Source: Fontivita pretiosa
Lineage (GTDB): Bacteria > Planctomycetota > Phycisphaerae > Tepidisphaerales > Tepidisphaeraceae
Direction: 5' to 3'
Length of the DNA stretch: 64,000 nt
Assembly: GCF_050410795.1 (NCBI RefSeq)
Contig: NZ_CP191258.1
Location: 1,178,001-1,242,000 of the forward strand
Numbering within the stretch: the first letter of the stretch is position 1; each line of letters starts with the position of its first letter. Under the pieces are notes generated by a model, which did not search any database, was not told where the DNA came from, and saw only the letters and a list, made by a program, of their open reading frames with translations. Made by a program: the position numbers and the translations under genes. Below are positions 9,666 through 17,921 of the stretch, piece after piece.

Positions 9666-10728
9666 GGCTCAGTCTCGACCCTCATAATTGGCGTAGATCA
9701 TGATGTCGTGCGTCAGGGTCCGCAAGAGCATCTCCTGCCGGCGACGGCGGCGTTGCACGGAACGCAGGGCATCGCCAAAGTTCCGCTTCATCATGCTGTT
9801 GACCGTCTCGCTCTGCGCTCGCTGGCCGTAGGTTCGCCGGTCCGCCTTGCGGGCAAACCGCTGCTTCATCAGCCGGCGATATCGACCGCCGGGCGGCTTG
9901 CTCGACGGCCGCCCGATGCCCGTGGGAATCACCGAGCGCACACCCATGTCCAGGCGGGCGCTGCGGTGGTTGGCCTCTGAGTCGTATCCAGCGTCGGCGA
10001 CGACGACGTTCACATTGGCCCGCCGCCACGCATGGTACAACAGCGGCGCGAAGTCCGGCGCATCGGACCCGCAGCCGATATGAACCCGCGCCGCCAGGAT
10101 GAGGTGACAGGCCGAGGCCACCGCCAGGGCCAGCTTCGGCATCTGCCGGGCCCGGCGCGAGCGTGAGCGATTGACCTCGTCTGCATCGGTTTTTTCGGTG
10201 TATTTGCCGCCATCGCGCAGGAGCATCTTGCGGCAGACGCGGTCGTAATGGCGTGAGCGGTGACGCGCCTCGTAGCAGGTGCTGTCGAGGGTCAGCGGCT
10301 TGCTCGAGTCGAGCTTACGCAGCAGTTTGGCCTTGGCGGCAAGCTGGGCCAGGAGGTCGAGCATGCGGTTGACGCGCCGGGTCTTGAGAAGCGTGCCGAA
10401 GGCCCGCCAGAGGGTGTTGTGATCCGGGGCGCGGGACATGCCGAGGTCGGCCAGCCACTGCGGCGAGTCGCGCAGCAGTTGCTCGGCCCTGCGATAGCTG
10501 AGCTTGAGCTGCTCGCGCAGAACGAGGCAGGCGAAGAGTTGCGGGAGCGTGAAGTCGTGGCGGCTGCAGTCGCAGGAGTAGGCCGGCCAGACGCGGAGGG
10601 CCAGTTCATGGGCCTGCCGCAGGACCTTCCATGGTGATCGAGATGTTTCCATCCCGCAGCTTGTACCCACTGCATCGGCGTGGCGCTACCGAACATGCGC
10701 CGAACTTGGAGAGGGTCGAGACTGAGCC
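9666..10728. mobile_element. Complete insertion sequence inside the M28 peptidase gene
   Basis: A 1063-bp element bounded by perfect 18-bp terminal inverted repeats, GGCTCAGTCTCGACCCTC at the left and its complement at 10711-10728. It is flanked by a 9-bp target duplication GGAACCACC (9657-9665 and 10729-10737). It carries one transposase gene on the minus strand, whose stop codon lies inside the left terminal repeat. The size, the 18-bp ends and the 9-bp duplication resemble the IS903 group of the IS5 family, but the transposase does not clearly match that group, so the family is left open. Confidence 0.92.
9669..10652 (-). CDS. DDE transposase of the 1063-bp insertion sequence
   Basis: About 327 residues, read from the ATG at 10650-10652 (a GTG 18 bp upstream is in frame). 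The N-terminal half is a helical DNA-binding region (FTLPQLFACLVLREQLKLSYRRAEQLLRDSP). The RNase-H-like catalytic core shows the three acidic positions: LTLDSTCYEARHRSRHY (first D), VVADAGYDSEANH (second D) and AQSETVNSMMKRNFG (E). This layout is typical of the IS4/IS5 DDE superfamily. The reading frame is intact, so the element may still be active. Confidence 0.85.
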   Translation of the reverse strand: METSRSPWKVLRQAHELALRVWPAYSCDCSRHDFTLPQLFACLVLREQLKLSYRRAEQLLRDSPQWLADLGMSRAPDHNTLWRAFGTLLKTRRVNRMLDLLAQLAAKAKLLRKLDSSKPLTLDSTCYEARHRSRHYDRVCRKMLLRDGGKYTEKTDADEVNRSRSRRARQMPKLALAVASACHLILAARVHIGCGSDAPDFAPLLYHAWRRANVNVVVADAGYDSEANHRSARLDMGVRSVIPTGIGRPSSKPPGGRYRRLMKQRFARKADRRTYGQRAQSETVNSMMKRNFGDALRSVQRRRRRQEMLLRTLTHDIMIYANYEGRD

Positions 10729-10737
10729 GGAACCACC

Positions 10738-11224
10738 CTTTTTCCAGACCGAAGCGATGGGAAGTCTCGTCTACGCCAGCCGCTGCAAACAGCGTAACGA
10801 GAATGTTCTGGGCATGATCGCGCTGGAAACCATCGGCTTTTATACCGACGCGCCCAACAGCCAGCAGTACCCGCCGCCGCTGGCGATGCTCTATCCCTCC
10901 ACCGGCAACTTCATCGCGTTCGTGGGCAATCTCGCCTCGCTCCGGCTCGTCCAACGATGCGTCGGCTCCTTCCGTGCCCATGCGCAGTTTCCCTCTGAAG
11001 CGGGCGTTGCGCCGGAATCCATCCCCGGCGTCGGATGGTCCGATCACTGGAGCTTCTGGCAGCAGGGATACCCGGCCATCATGGTCACCGATACCGCGCC
11101 ATTCCGCTACCCGCATTACCACCAGCCGACCGACACCCCCGACAAACTCGACTACGACAGGACCGCGCGCGTCGTCGCCGGCTTATCGTGCGTCGTCAGC
11201 GATCTGGCAAAGCAGGCAGAATAG
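10738..11224 (+). pseudogene. M28 family zinc peptidase, 3' part
   Basis: C-terminal half of the interrupted peptidase. It resumes with FFQTEAMGSLVYA and carries LGMIALETIGFY, with the zinc-ligand E in ALETIG typical of M28. It then has GVGWSDHWSFWQQGYPAIMVTDTAPFR and the last zinc histidine in YPHYHQPTDTPDKLDY. The stop is at 11222-11224. No frameshifts or stops occur other than the insertion. No start or ribosome site is seen here, so independent expression of this half is unlikely. Confidence 0.85.
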
Positions 11225-11276
11225 GCCAGACCATCAGGACGTGAAGCAACGACCGAAGCAGCAGGCAGCGCGTGCC

Positions 11277-12533
11277 TCAAGCCTCAGCTCGATGCAGCGT
11301 CAGGTGCACGATCTCGGCCGGGGCATTGACCCGCAGAGGAAACCAGTTGCCAACGCCGTTGGACACGACCAGCCTGCTGGAAGACCTGGTGTACAAGCCC
11401 GACCAGTAGCGGAACATCCACGGCCCGAAGCCGATTCCCGGCGTGGCCATGAGCTGCCCGCCATGCGTGTGCCCGGCGAGTGTCAGCGGGATGCCGGCCT
11501 CGGCGGCGGGATCGAACGCGTGAGGATGATGCGCCAGCAGGATCGCAAACGCCTCGGGCCTTCGCTGCTTCAGCAGCACCTGCATCGAATCGGCGATTGC
11601 CTCGTCGCTGCGCGCCCGTGGGCTATGAACCGCCTGCCCCGACGCACCCCAGCGCAGCCCCAGCAACTGCACCGCCGCTCCGCGGATGCTCAGCATCACC
11701 GATTCATTGATCAGCAACGGTACGCCCGATTGCTTCACCGCCTGCTCGAAGCCGCGACGACTCTCGATCAGATCATGATTCCCCTCGCACATGTACACGC
11801 CGTACCGCGCGTCCATCCGGCGGACCATGTCCAGCCCGGCCGGCAAATCCGACAGCGCGTGGTTGATCAGGTCGCCGGTCAGCAACACCAGGTCGGCGCG
11901 AAGATCGTTGGTCACGTCCACGATCCGCCGCAGAATCCGACCCGTGGTAAACCGCCCGACGTGAATATCGCTCACATGGGCGATGCTCAGTCCTTCCAGT
12001 TCTGGCGGAAGCTGGGGCAAGGCGATCTGGAATCGCCGAACGCGAAAGCCATTGAGCTGGGGCATGGCCCGGCCGGTTGCCGCCGCCGCCACCACCGGCG
12101 GCGTCGCCGCCACCGCGCCCTGGAGGAACTGCCGGCGCGACAGCCGCTGCGAAAAGACTCCCGACCCCTTTTCTAAGGGGTCGGGAGTCTTTTCCGCGCC
12201 CGTGGAAAGCCGGCCATACCACCGCCCCGCCAGCCCAAGACCACGCCACAGACCCCACAACCCCATCGTCCCCGCCGCCACCGGCAGCCCCACAAAATGC
12301 CAGATATACACGTTGGCCACCAGCCACCGCGGCAACCACTGCTCCGGTCGATCCCCGCTCACCCGCCCCAGCAGCATCCACCCAAGACACCCCACCTGCA
12401 CCGCCATGAATGCCCCCAGCAGCGCACGCCAAAGCCCCGAACGCCGCAGCGGCGACACCGCACGGTCCGCCAGCCACCACCACAGTGCATCCGATACCAA
12501 CATCACCACGATCAACGTCACAATGAACGACAT
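11277..12533 (-). CDS. Membrane metallophosphoesterase (YkuE-like) with in-frame repeat insertion
   Basis: A 418-residue protein with three N-terminal membrane segments (MSFIVTLIVVMLVSDALWWW, LLGAFMAVQVGCLGWMLLG, FVGLPVAAGTMGLWGLW). A twin-arginine-like segment follows (SRRQFLQGAVAATPPVVAAAA). The rest is a calcineurin-like phosphoesterase domain with all metal motifs: HVSDIHVG, LLTGDLIN, CEGNHDLI, LLAHHP and AGHTHGGQ. The arrangement matches YkuE-type enzymes acting outside the membrane on phosphodiesters. Oddity: between the membrane part and the RR motif lies EKTPDPLEKGSGVF, which is the translation of a 44-bp palindrome found elsewhere in this window. The repeat is in frame and is tolerated in a linker. 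Confidence 0.85.
   Translation of the reverse strand: MSFIVTLIVVMLVSDALWWWLADRAVSPLRRSGLWRALLGAFMAVQVGCLGWMLLGRVSGDRPEQWLPRWLVANVYIWHFVGLPVAAGTMGLWGLWRGLGLAGRWYGRLSTGAEKTPDPLEKGSGVFSQRLSRRQFLQGAVAATPPVVAAAATGRAMPQLNGFRVRRFQIALPQLPPELEGLSIAHVSDIHVGRFTTGRILRRIVDVTNDLRADLVLLTGDLINHALSDLPAGLDMVRRMDARYGVYMCEGNHDLIESRRGFEQAVKQSGVPLLINESVMLSIRGAAVQLLGLRWGASGQAVHSPRARSDEAIADSMQVLLKQRRPEAFAILLAHHPHAFDPAAEAGIPLTLAGHTHGGQLMATPGIGFGPWMFRYWSGLYTRSSSRLVVSNGVGNWFPLRVNAPAEIVHLTLHRAEA
12151..12194. repeat. 44-bp palindromic repeat inside a coding region
   Basis: Two perfect 20-bp arms, containing GACTCCCGACCCCTT and its complement, around a 4-base loop (12171-12174). The same arms recur at 60537-60581, and right-arm half copies lie at 37311-37336 and 37481-37506. 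This copy is translated in the minus-strand phosphoesterase as KTPDPLEKGSGVF. A stem this strong in the mRNA could slow ribosomes or protect the RNA. It is a dispersed element, not a terminator, because it lies mid-gene. Confidence 0.9.
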
Positions 12534-12571
12534 TGCGTTGCCATCATAGGCCAGCCGCTTATACTCCGCTC

Positions 12572-13108
12572 ATGCTCGAGCGCATGATCCGCTTCACGTC
12601 GCCGTCCCCGCCGCGGCCAGGCCGGATCAGCCTCTACTTCCCATGCATCACCGCCACGCTGTTCGCCATCGCCAGCGGCTGTGGCGTACAGCGAACCATC
12701 ACCGTCAACAGCGACCCGCCCGCTGCCCTGGTCTACATGAACGATCAGGAAGTCGGCCGGACTCCTTTCACACGCGATTTCACCTGGTACGGCTGGTACG
12801 ACGTGCAGGTCCGACTGGACGGCTATGAAACGCTGCAAACGCGAACCCGGCTGATCGCACCCTGGTGGCAGTGGCCCCCGATCGACCTGCTCGCTGAGAT
12901 CTGCCCGATTCGCCTCAAGGATCATCGAACCATCACCTACAGGCTCACGCCCGCCAGCACCCAGCCCGCCGACCCACAGGTTCTGCTGGCCCGCGCCCAG
13001 GCGATGCGCGCCCAGCTCCAGTCCAGCCGACACACACCCCAACCAACCACCCAGCCCGCCGTCCGGCCCCCTGCCCCGGCCACAACATCCGCCACGCTTG
13101 AGCCTTGA
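12572..13108 (+). CDS. PEGA-domain lipoprotein
   Basis: About 178 residues from the ATG at 12572. An N-terminal hydrophobic segment ends in a lipobox-like IASGC, so the protein is probably a lipoprotein. It is followed by a PEGA domain (TITVNSDPPAALVYMNDQEVGRTPF ... WYDVQVRLDGYETL), a surface beta-domain common in planctomycete envelope proteins. A short segment LIAPWWQWPPIDLLAEICP and a Pro/Thr-rich, probably disordered, tail complete it. It runs divergently from the phosphoesterase, with the two starts only 38 bp apart, so their promoters must overlap. The function is unknown beyond envelope association. Confidence 0.8.
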   Translation: MLERMIRFTSPSPPRPGRISLYFPCITATLFAIASGCGVQRTITVNSDPPAALVYMNDQEVGRTPFTRDFTWYGWYDVQVRLDGYETLQTRTRLIAPWWQWPPIDLLAEICPIRLKDHRTITYRLTPASTQPADPQVLLARAQAMRAQLQSSRHTPQPTTQPAVRPPAPATTSATLEP

Positions 13109-13138
13109 CCAAAACCGCGATATTGTTGTTTATCAGCC

Positions 13139-13212
13139 GCCCGCGTAGCTCAGTTGGATAGAGCGCTGGTTTCCTAAACCGGAGGTCACAGGTTCGACTC
13201 CTGTCGCGGGTA
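13139..13212 (+). tRNA. tRNA-Arg (anticodon CCT)
   Basis: Full cloverleaf: acceptor GCCCGCG pairs with CGCGGGT (one G-U), D stem GCTC/GAGC, anticodon stem CTGGT/ACCGG with loop TTCCTAA giving anticodon CCT (codon AGG), and T arm ACAGG-TTCGACT-CCTGT. Discriminator A; CCA is not encoded. It marks one edge of the CRISPR-cas island, and an integrase remnant starts 38 bp downstream. Confidence 0.95.
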
Positions 13213-13249
13213 CTCCCCTGCTCTCGTAAGTGCTGTCAGGCCTGTTTTT

Positions 13250-13520
13250 TTACAGCGCCAGGGACCAAAAGCGGCACACCATGCGGCGCGGTGCGGCATG
13301 GGTCGGCGGGATACTGTGCCTTTTTCTACGACGCGCCGGCGGCCGGGCCGGTTGCTTCACCGCCTTGGCGAAGTGTGCATCTGTGACCTGAAAATAGTGT
13401 TCCTGAGCGATCGCCCGGCTGTTGCCCAGCCAGGCACAGACCACGTGCGCGGGATATTTCTCGCAATGCTCGGCCTGCTCGGAGACTTCCAGCAGCTACA
13501 GGCGAAGCTCGGGCAGCTTC
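13250..13520 (-). pseudogene. Tyrosine recombinase (integrase) C-terminal remnant
   Basis: Minus-strand translation gives HVVCAWLGNSRAIAQEHYFQVTDAHFAKAV, which closely follows the C-terminus of planctomycete phage-type tyrosine recombinases. The tyrosine in EHYFQV is the expected catalytic residue. Directly upstream, the in-frame LLEVSEQAEHCEKYP also fits the family, but a TAG at 13496-13498 and frame changes beyond it break the gene. No intact catalytic arginine region can be read from 13520 to 13764, where I see only scrambled frames. The position next to a tRNA gene suggests that a mobile element once integrated here. Confidence 0.65.
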
Positions 13521-13764
13521 GGTGAACAGCGGCCCCGATCCTGACCGCGCAGATCGGCCCCTTGGCGCCGTAAGACCCCACATCATCCAGTCCGAAATGC
13601 CCAAGTGACGCGCCGCTTCCCGGTCAGAAGCCGGCCAGCGACAAGCCCCGATGCACAATACTTCTGGCGCATGCCGGATAAATCGGAGCCGAATCACAAC
13701 TCCGCACGTACCTGGCGAAGGCCAGTGGGTCGGCGGGAAGCGGCACGTCCGGCGGGTTGACGAC

Positions 13765-15928
13765 GGTTCACCCCCACATGTGTGGGGAAGACGACGGCAC
13801 GCGTGAATGGTATCGCAATGGCAAGGGTTCACCCCCACATGTGTGGGGAAGACTGCGGATTGCCGATGACGGGCGTCGCATCTACAGGTTCACCCCCACA
13901 TGTGTGGGGAAGACACCGGCTCCGGCGCGGGCCAGCCCCTCGGGATCGGTTCACCCCCACATGTGTGGGGAAGACTCGACCGCTTCGAGAGATGGCAACG
14001 TTGCCGGCGGTTCACCCCCACATGTGTGGGGAAGACACATGCCCAACCATGACGAGCTGGCGCAGATGCGGTTCACCCCCACATGTGTGGGGAAGACTTC
14101 TTCAGCGCCATGCTCACGCCCCACAGGTCCGGTTCACCCCCACATGTGTGGGGAAGACCCGGTTTCCGCCGGGGTGGGTACCGGGCGGGTCGGTTCACCC
14201 CCACATGTGTGGGGAAGACGAGCACACGCCGGGGTTTTCCCGGCATCCCCCCGGTTCACCCCCACATGTGTGGGGAAGACTCGACGGCCACGATTCGCCC
14301 CGCACCAATCGCGGTTCACCCCCACATGTGTGGGGAAGACTGGACGGATTCACAGTCGAATCACTGGGGCTGCGGTTCACCCCCACATGTGTGGGGAAGA
14401 CTTAGCGGTCGTCACGCTAATACCGCCCCCGTCAGGTTCACCCCCACATGTGTGGGGAAGACGTGAAAACGGGGGCCAAGGCACAAGAAAGGAGCGGTTC
14501 ACCCCCACATGTGTGGGGAAGACTCCATGACCATGCACGCTGAACCATCAACCATCGGTTCACCCCCACATGTGTGGGGAAGACGGGTCCGAAATCTGAT
14601 GAATGCCCGGCTCGCCCGGTTCACCCCCACATGTGTGGGGAAGACGTTTATCGGCCCATCTTGCAGAACCCATTCCTCGGTTCACCCCCACATGTGTGGG
14701 GAAGACGTGAACCCGAAGCGGTTGCGGAACGATTCCCGCGGTTCACCCCCACATGTGTGGGGAAGACGGCCTCCCGCGGCGTGAGATCACCGTTTTCCGC
14801 GGTTCACCCCCACATGTGTGGGGAAGACCACAGTCTGTTTCAGGCCAGTGCCCCCACTGCCGGTTCACCCCCACATGTGTGGGGAAGAGAGCATCGCGCG
14901 CCGCAGGTCGATTGCCTGCCGCGGTTCACCCCCACATGTGTGGGGAAGACACGTCGTGGAGCGGGCCATCGCCCGGGCCAAGCGGTTCACCCCCACATGT
15001 GTGGGGAAGACGGTTGCGGCACGTCTGGCCGGACTGCGTGGACAGGTTCACCCCCACATGTGTGGGGAAGACTCAGTTGTCTGCCCGCCCGCCACCCCGG
15101 CACCTGGTTCACCCCCACATGTGTGGGGAAGACGGCAAGGGCATCACCGCGGCGGACGACAAGGACGGTTCACCCCCACATGTGTGGGGAAGACGATTCG
15201 GTCGAGGCCGAGGCCCAGGACTGGGTCGGTTCACCCCCACATGTGTGGGGAAGACTGGCACTGCCTCGACGAGGGGCTGCAAGTGGTGCGGTTCACCCCC
15301 ACATGTGTGGGGAAGACGAGATAACATGCCAACCGAAACAGTGGATGAACGGTTCACCCCCACATGTGTGGGGAAGACGTGCTGTTCCTCTGCCTCCAGC
15401 CGGGCCGCTTCGGTTCACCCCCACATGTGTGGGGAAGACGCTGCTGCAATTCGGCCAATTGAAGCGATTACGCGGTTCACCCCCACATGTGTGGGGAAGA
15501 CTGGCATTTTGCCGCGATTCCTCAATTTGCGAACGGTTCACCCCCACATGTGTGGGGAAGACTGAAAAGTGGCGCGCGGATAAGGATGCTCATGCGGTTC
15601 ACCCCCACATGTGTGGGGAAGACCCGCGACTATGACGCGAGTGGTGAATATTCGGAGGTTCACCCCCACATGTGTGGGGAAGACGCTCCGTCACGACCGG
15701 ATCCGACGCATAGAACGGTTCACCCCCACATGTGTGGGGAAGACGGCGCCGGAATGCTCGACGGGATCACATCGATCCGGTTCACCCCCACATGTGTGGG
15801 GAAGACGCTGGTCGACGGCAACGGAACCGGCGGAGCTGCGGTTCACCCCCACATGTGTGGGGAAGACCCCGGAACCAATATCCAGACCACGCCGGACGAC
15901 GGTTCACCCCCACATGTGTGGGGAAGAC
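13765..15928 (-). CRISPR. Type I-E CRISPR array, 36 repeats and 35 spacers
   Basis: The repeat is 28 bp. On the plus strand it begins GGTTCACCCCC and ends TGTGGGGAAGAC, with the palindromic core CCCCACATGTGTGGGG. The crRNA strand is the minus strand: there the repeat reads GTCTTCCCC...GGTGAACC, the usual type I-E form, with a 5' handle GTGAACC plus one base. The period is 61 bp with rare 60 or 62, so spacers are 32-34 bp, mostly 33. All repeats are identical except the copy at 14862-14889, whose last plus-strand base is G instead of C. In crRNA orientation 29 of 35 spacers begin with G. The array begins 9 bp after the cas2 stop codon, with no room for a separate leader. Confidence 0.98.
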
Positions 15929-15937
15929 ACTGGGTTT

Positions 15938-16219
15938 TTACCGCGCCGGGGGCGTTTTTGCCAGCAGGAGGCCCTCGAAGTCTTCGATGACCTTTCGCGT
16001 CCGTCCGCTTGTTAAAATGGTAAAACCCTGTTCGTTAGGCGCGGGATAGATCAGCAGCGCCGCCCCATCCTTCAGGGAGCGCTGCACCCGCTGCCACAAC
16101 ATGTCGCGTACACGGGCCGATAATGTGCCCACGAACACGTTGGTGTCGGCCTGGATCAGCCAGCGGGTCAGCTCACCCCGCAAAGAAGGCGAAACGCGAT
16201 GGAGAATGAACACGACCAT
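15938..16219 (-). CDS. cas2: CRISPR-associated endoribonuclease/integrase subunit Cas2e
   Basis: 93 residues of the CasE-type Cas2 (Cas2e) family: MVVFILHRVSPSLRGELTRW, VFVGTLSARVRDMLWQRV, and a C-terminal segment ending near FTILTSGRTRKVIEDFEG. Cas2 dimers bridge two Cas1 dimers in the spacer-acquisition complex. The gene follows cas1 by 17 bp and is the last gene of the operon. Its stop codon (TAA, complement of 15938-15940) is 9 bp from the first repeat. Confidence 0.95.
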   Translation of the reverse strand: MVVFILHRVSPSLRGELTRWLIQADTNVFVGTLSARVRDMLWQRVQRSLKDGAALLIYPAPNEQGFTILTSGRTRKVIEDFEGLLLAKTPPAR

Positions 16220-16236
16220 TGGTGCAACTCCGCGGT

Positions 16237-17211
16237 CTAGCTTCCTCCCGTGATGGTGCCGGGCTTCATGGCCAGGATCTGACCGATGGGCACATCGGCG
16301 CCGATGCCCGGCGGGGTCCACCAGTCGGCCGGCGCCGCGGCATCGTCGGCATACGCGTCCTGCTGCTGATCCTCTCCGGGCGGAACATCCAGCAGTTGGG
16401 CGATGTCGGGCAGGATGCGCTGGTTGAGCTTGCCCTCGCGGAAGCGATCGCGGCAGGCCAGGCGAACCGCCCGGTCCAGGTCTGTGGGGTTTTGTTTGGC
16501 AATGGAGAACGCCAGGGGAATGATGAAGTCGACCTTGTACAGGTCGGCGATGTCGTAGACGAACGAGAGCTGCTTGCCGGTGTGGATAAACCCCAGGGCC
16601 GGGGAATAGCCTGCGGCAAGGATGGCGGCATGGCAAAGCCCGTAGAGGCAGGCATTGGCGGCGGAGAGGGCGCGGTTGACGGGGTCGGAGGCGTCCCACT
16701 GATTGCGGTTCCAGGTTCGTCCGTGCCAGTCGATGCCATGGGCGGCGGCGGCTTTGGCGTAGGCATCGCGGACGCGCGCGCCTTCCTTTCCGCGAAGCTG
16801 CTGAAGCGTAAGCGATTCATCGATCGGCTCGTCGAAGCGCATGCGGTACATGCGGACGACGACCTGAAGGCGGGTGAAGGGATTGCAGACAAGCTGTGCC
16901 TGGCGGAGCAGGTTTCGGCTGGAGCGTGTGCCGCCGGTGCCCTGGGCATAGAAGCGGACGGCGTGCTCGCCGGCCCAGATCAGCAGGCAGTTGTTGTCGG
17001 CGGCGGTTTTGATCGCGGCGTGGGTGATACTGGTGCCCGGCCCCAGGATCAGCACCGCCAGGGCCGCCACCGGGACCGAGACGGTTGTATCGGCCCGGTG
17101 GACGGCCAGCGCCCTGTCTTCCTGATCGACGACGGCGTGCTCGGCGTAGAAGTACGTGAGCTTGTCGTCGAAGCGGGGCAGCTCCTGGAGATTAACCTGA
17201 CGTGGGGGCAC
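16237..17211 (-). CDS. cas1: CRISPR-associated integrase Cas1e
   Basis: 324 residues, type I-E Cas1, the catalytic subunit that inserts new spacers. The N-terminal beta-sandwich begins LPRFDDKLTYFYAEHAVV. The metal site is complete: E143 in GKEGARVRDAY, H210 in GFIHTGKQLSFVYD, and D220/D223 (VYDIADLYK). The C-terminal tail is Asp/Ala-rich (QQQDAYADDAAAPADWW). It starts 56 bp after the second cas6e, the widest gap in the operon. The cluster therefore appears competent for adaptation. Confidence 0.96.
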   Translation of the reverse strand: MPPRQVNLQELPRFDDKLTYFYAEHAVVDQEDRALAVHRADTTVSVPVAALAVLILGPGTSITHAAIKTAADNNCLLIWAGEHAVRFYAQGTGGTRSSRNLLRQAQLVCNPFTRLQVVVRMYRMRFDEPIDESLTLQQLRGKEGARVRDAYAKAAAAHGIDWHGRTWNRNQWDASDPVNRALSAANACLYGLCHAAILAAGYSPALGFIHTGKQLSFVYDIADLYKVDFIIPLAFSIAKQNPTDLDRAVRLACRDRFREGKLNQRILPDIAQLLDVPPGEDQQQDAYADDAAAPADWWTPPGIGADVPIGQILAMKPGTITGGS

Positions 17212-17267
17212 ATGGGTGATATTCGGTTGTCAAAGAGCGCGGGCTTGAGATCGCTGCGCATCGGCGA

Positions 17268-17921
17268 CTATGCCAGAGGCGCCACGGAGAGCAGCCCGAA
17301 GCCGAACGCTTTTTGTGGGCCGATACCGTTGCGGATCGCATGCCACAACTTGTCCGGATCGACAACCGAGAGCACGCCATCGAACAGGACGGCGTGCAGT
17401 GGCAGGAGCTGGCCGTTGGGCAGCGTGTGCCCCGCCCTGGTGTCGTGCCAGATGCGATCGGTCAATGTGCAGGTGTGGACCTCAAAGCCGTGGATCATGC
17501 CTTTGCGCTGGAGCCACTGGCGTTGCTCCGGTTCGCGCTCGAGGGTGAGGCGCCGGCCGCGATCGGGGCTGGACTTCTCGCCGATGCGCACGGACGGGCG
17601 AGCCAGCAGTCTGAATCGCAGCCGAAGGCCGGGTTGCAGCGATGGCAGTTGCAGCTCCGTGGGACCGGCCACGCAATCGCTCAGCGGCGGTTCCAGCTTC
17701 GACCAGTCGGGTTTGGTTCTGGACTGGACGTACAGAAAGGCCCAATCGCCTTCGATGTCGCAGCGGAACAACACGCGGGCTTCGGCCAGGGCGCGGCGGT
17801 CGGCGAAGCCGCGACAGACAAGCTGATGCAGGCGGTAGTAATCCCACCAGGCCGTTGCGGCGAATTCGCTGTCGGCGGGAACACGGATGGCGGAGATATA
17901 CAGCGGCGGCCTGTCGTTCAT
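17268..17921 (-). CDS. Second Cas6e-family crRNA endonuclease
   Basis: 217 residues. The ATG at 17919-17921 overlaps the stop of the CARF gene (ATGA), which fixes the start. The fold hallmarks of Cas6e/CasE are present: WDYYRLHQLVCRGFAD (His32 at the catalytic position), LFRCDIEGDWAFLYVQS, LRFRLLARPSVRIGEK, and the C-terminal glycine-rich loop GIGPQKAFGFGLLSVAP. It is shorter than and clearly divergent from the Cas6e at 22597-23424, so it is not a recent duplicate. Its place directly after the type III genes suggests that it serves the Csm complex or arrived with it. It could alternatively be a redundant processing enzyme. A csm5 identity was considered and rejected because of the Cas6e loop. 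Confidence 0.85.
   Translation of the reverse strand: MNDRPPLYISAIRVPADSEFAATAWWDYYRLHQLVCRGFADRRALAEARVLFRCDIEGDWAFLYVQSRTKPDWSKLEPPLSDCVAGPTELQLPSLQPGLRLRFRLLARPSVRIGEKSSPDRGRRLTLEREPEQRQWLQRKGMIHGFEVHTCTLTDRIWHDTRAGHTLPNGQLLPLHAVLFDGVLSVVDPDKLWHAIRNGIGPQKAFGFGLLSVAPLA

Noticed and set aside
13757..15990. Long plus-strand open frames repeating VHPHMCGED or SPPHVWGR across the array
   Set aside because: They are translations of the CRISPR repeat and spacers; the period is the 61-bp repeat unit and there is no ribosome site.
17268..17921. Reading this gene as the missing csm5
   Set aside because: The GIGPQKAFGFGLLS loop and the YRLH motif are those of Cas6e; Csm5 signatures are not present.
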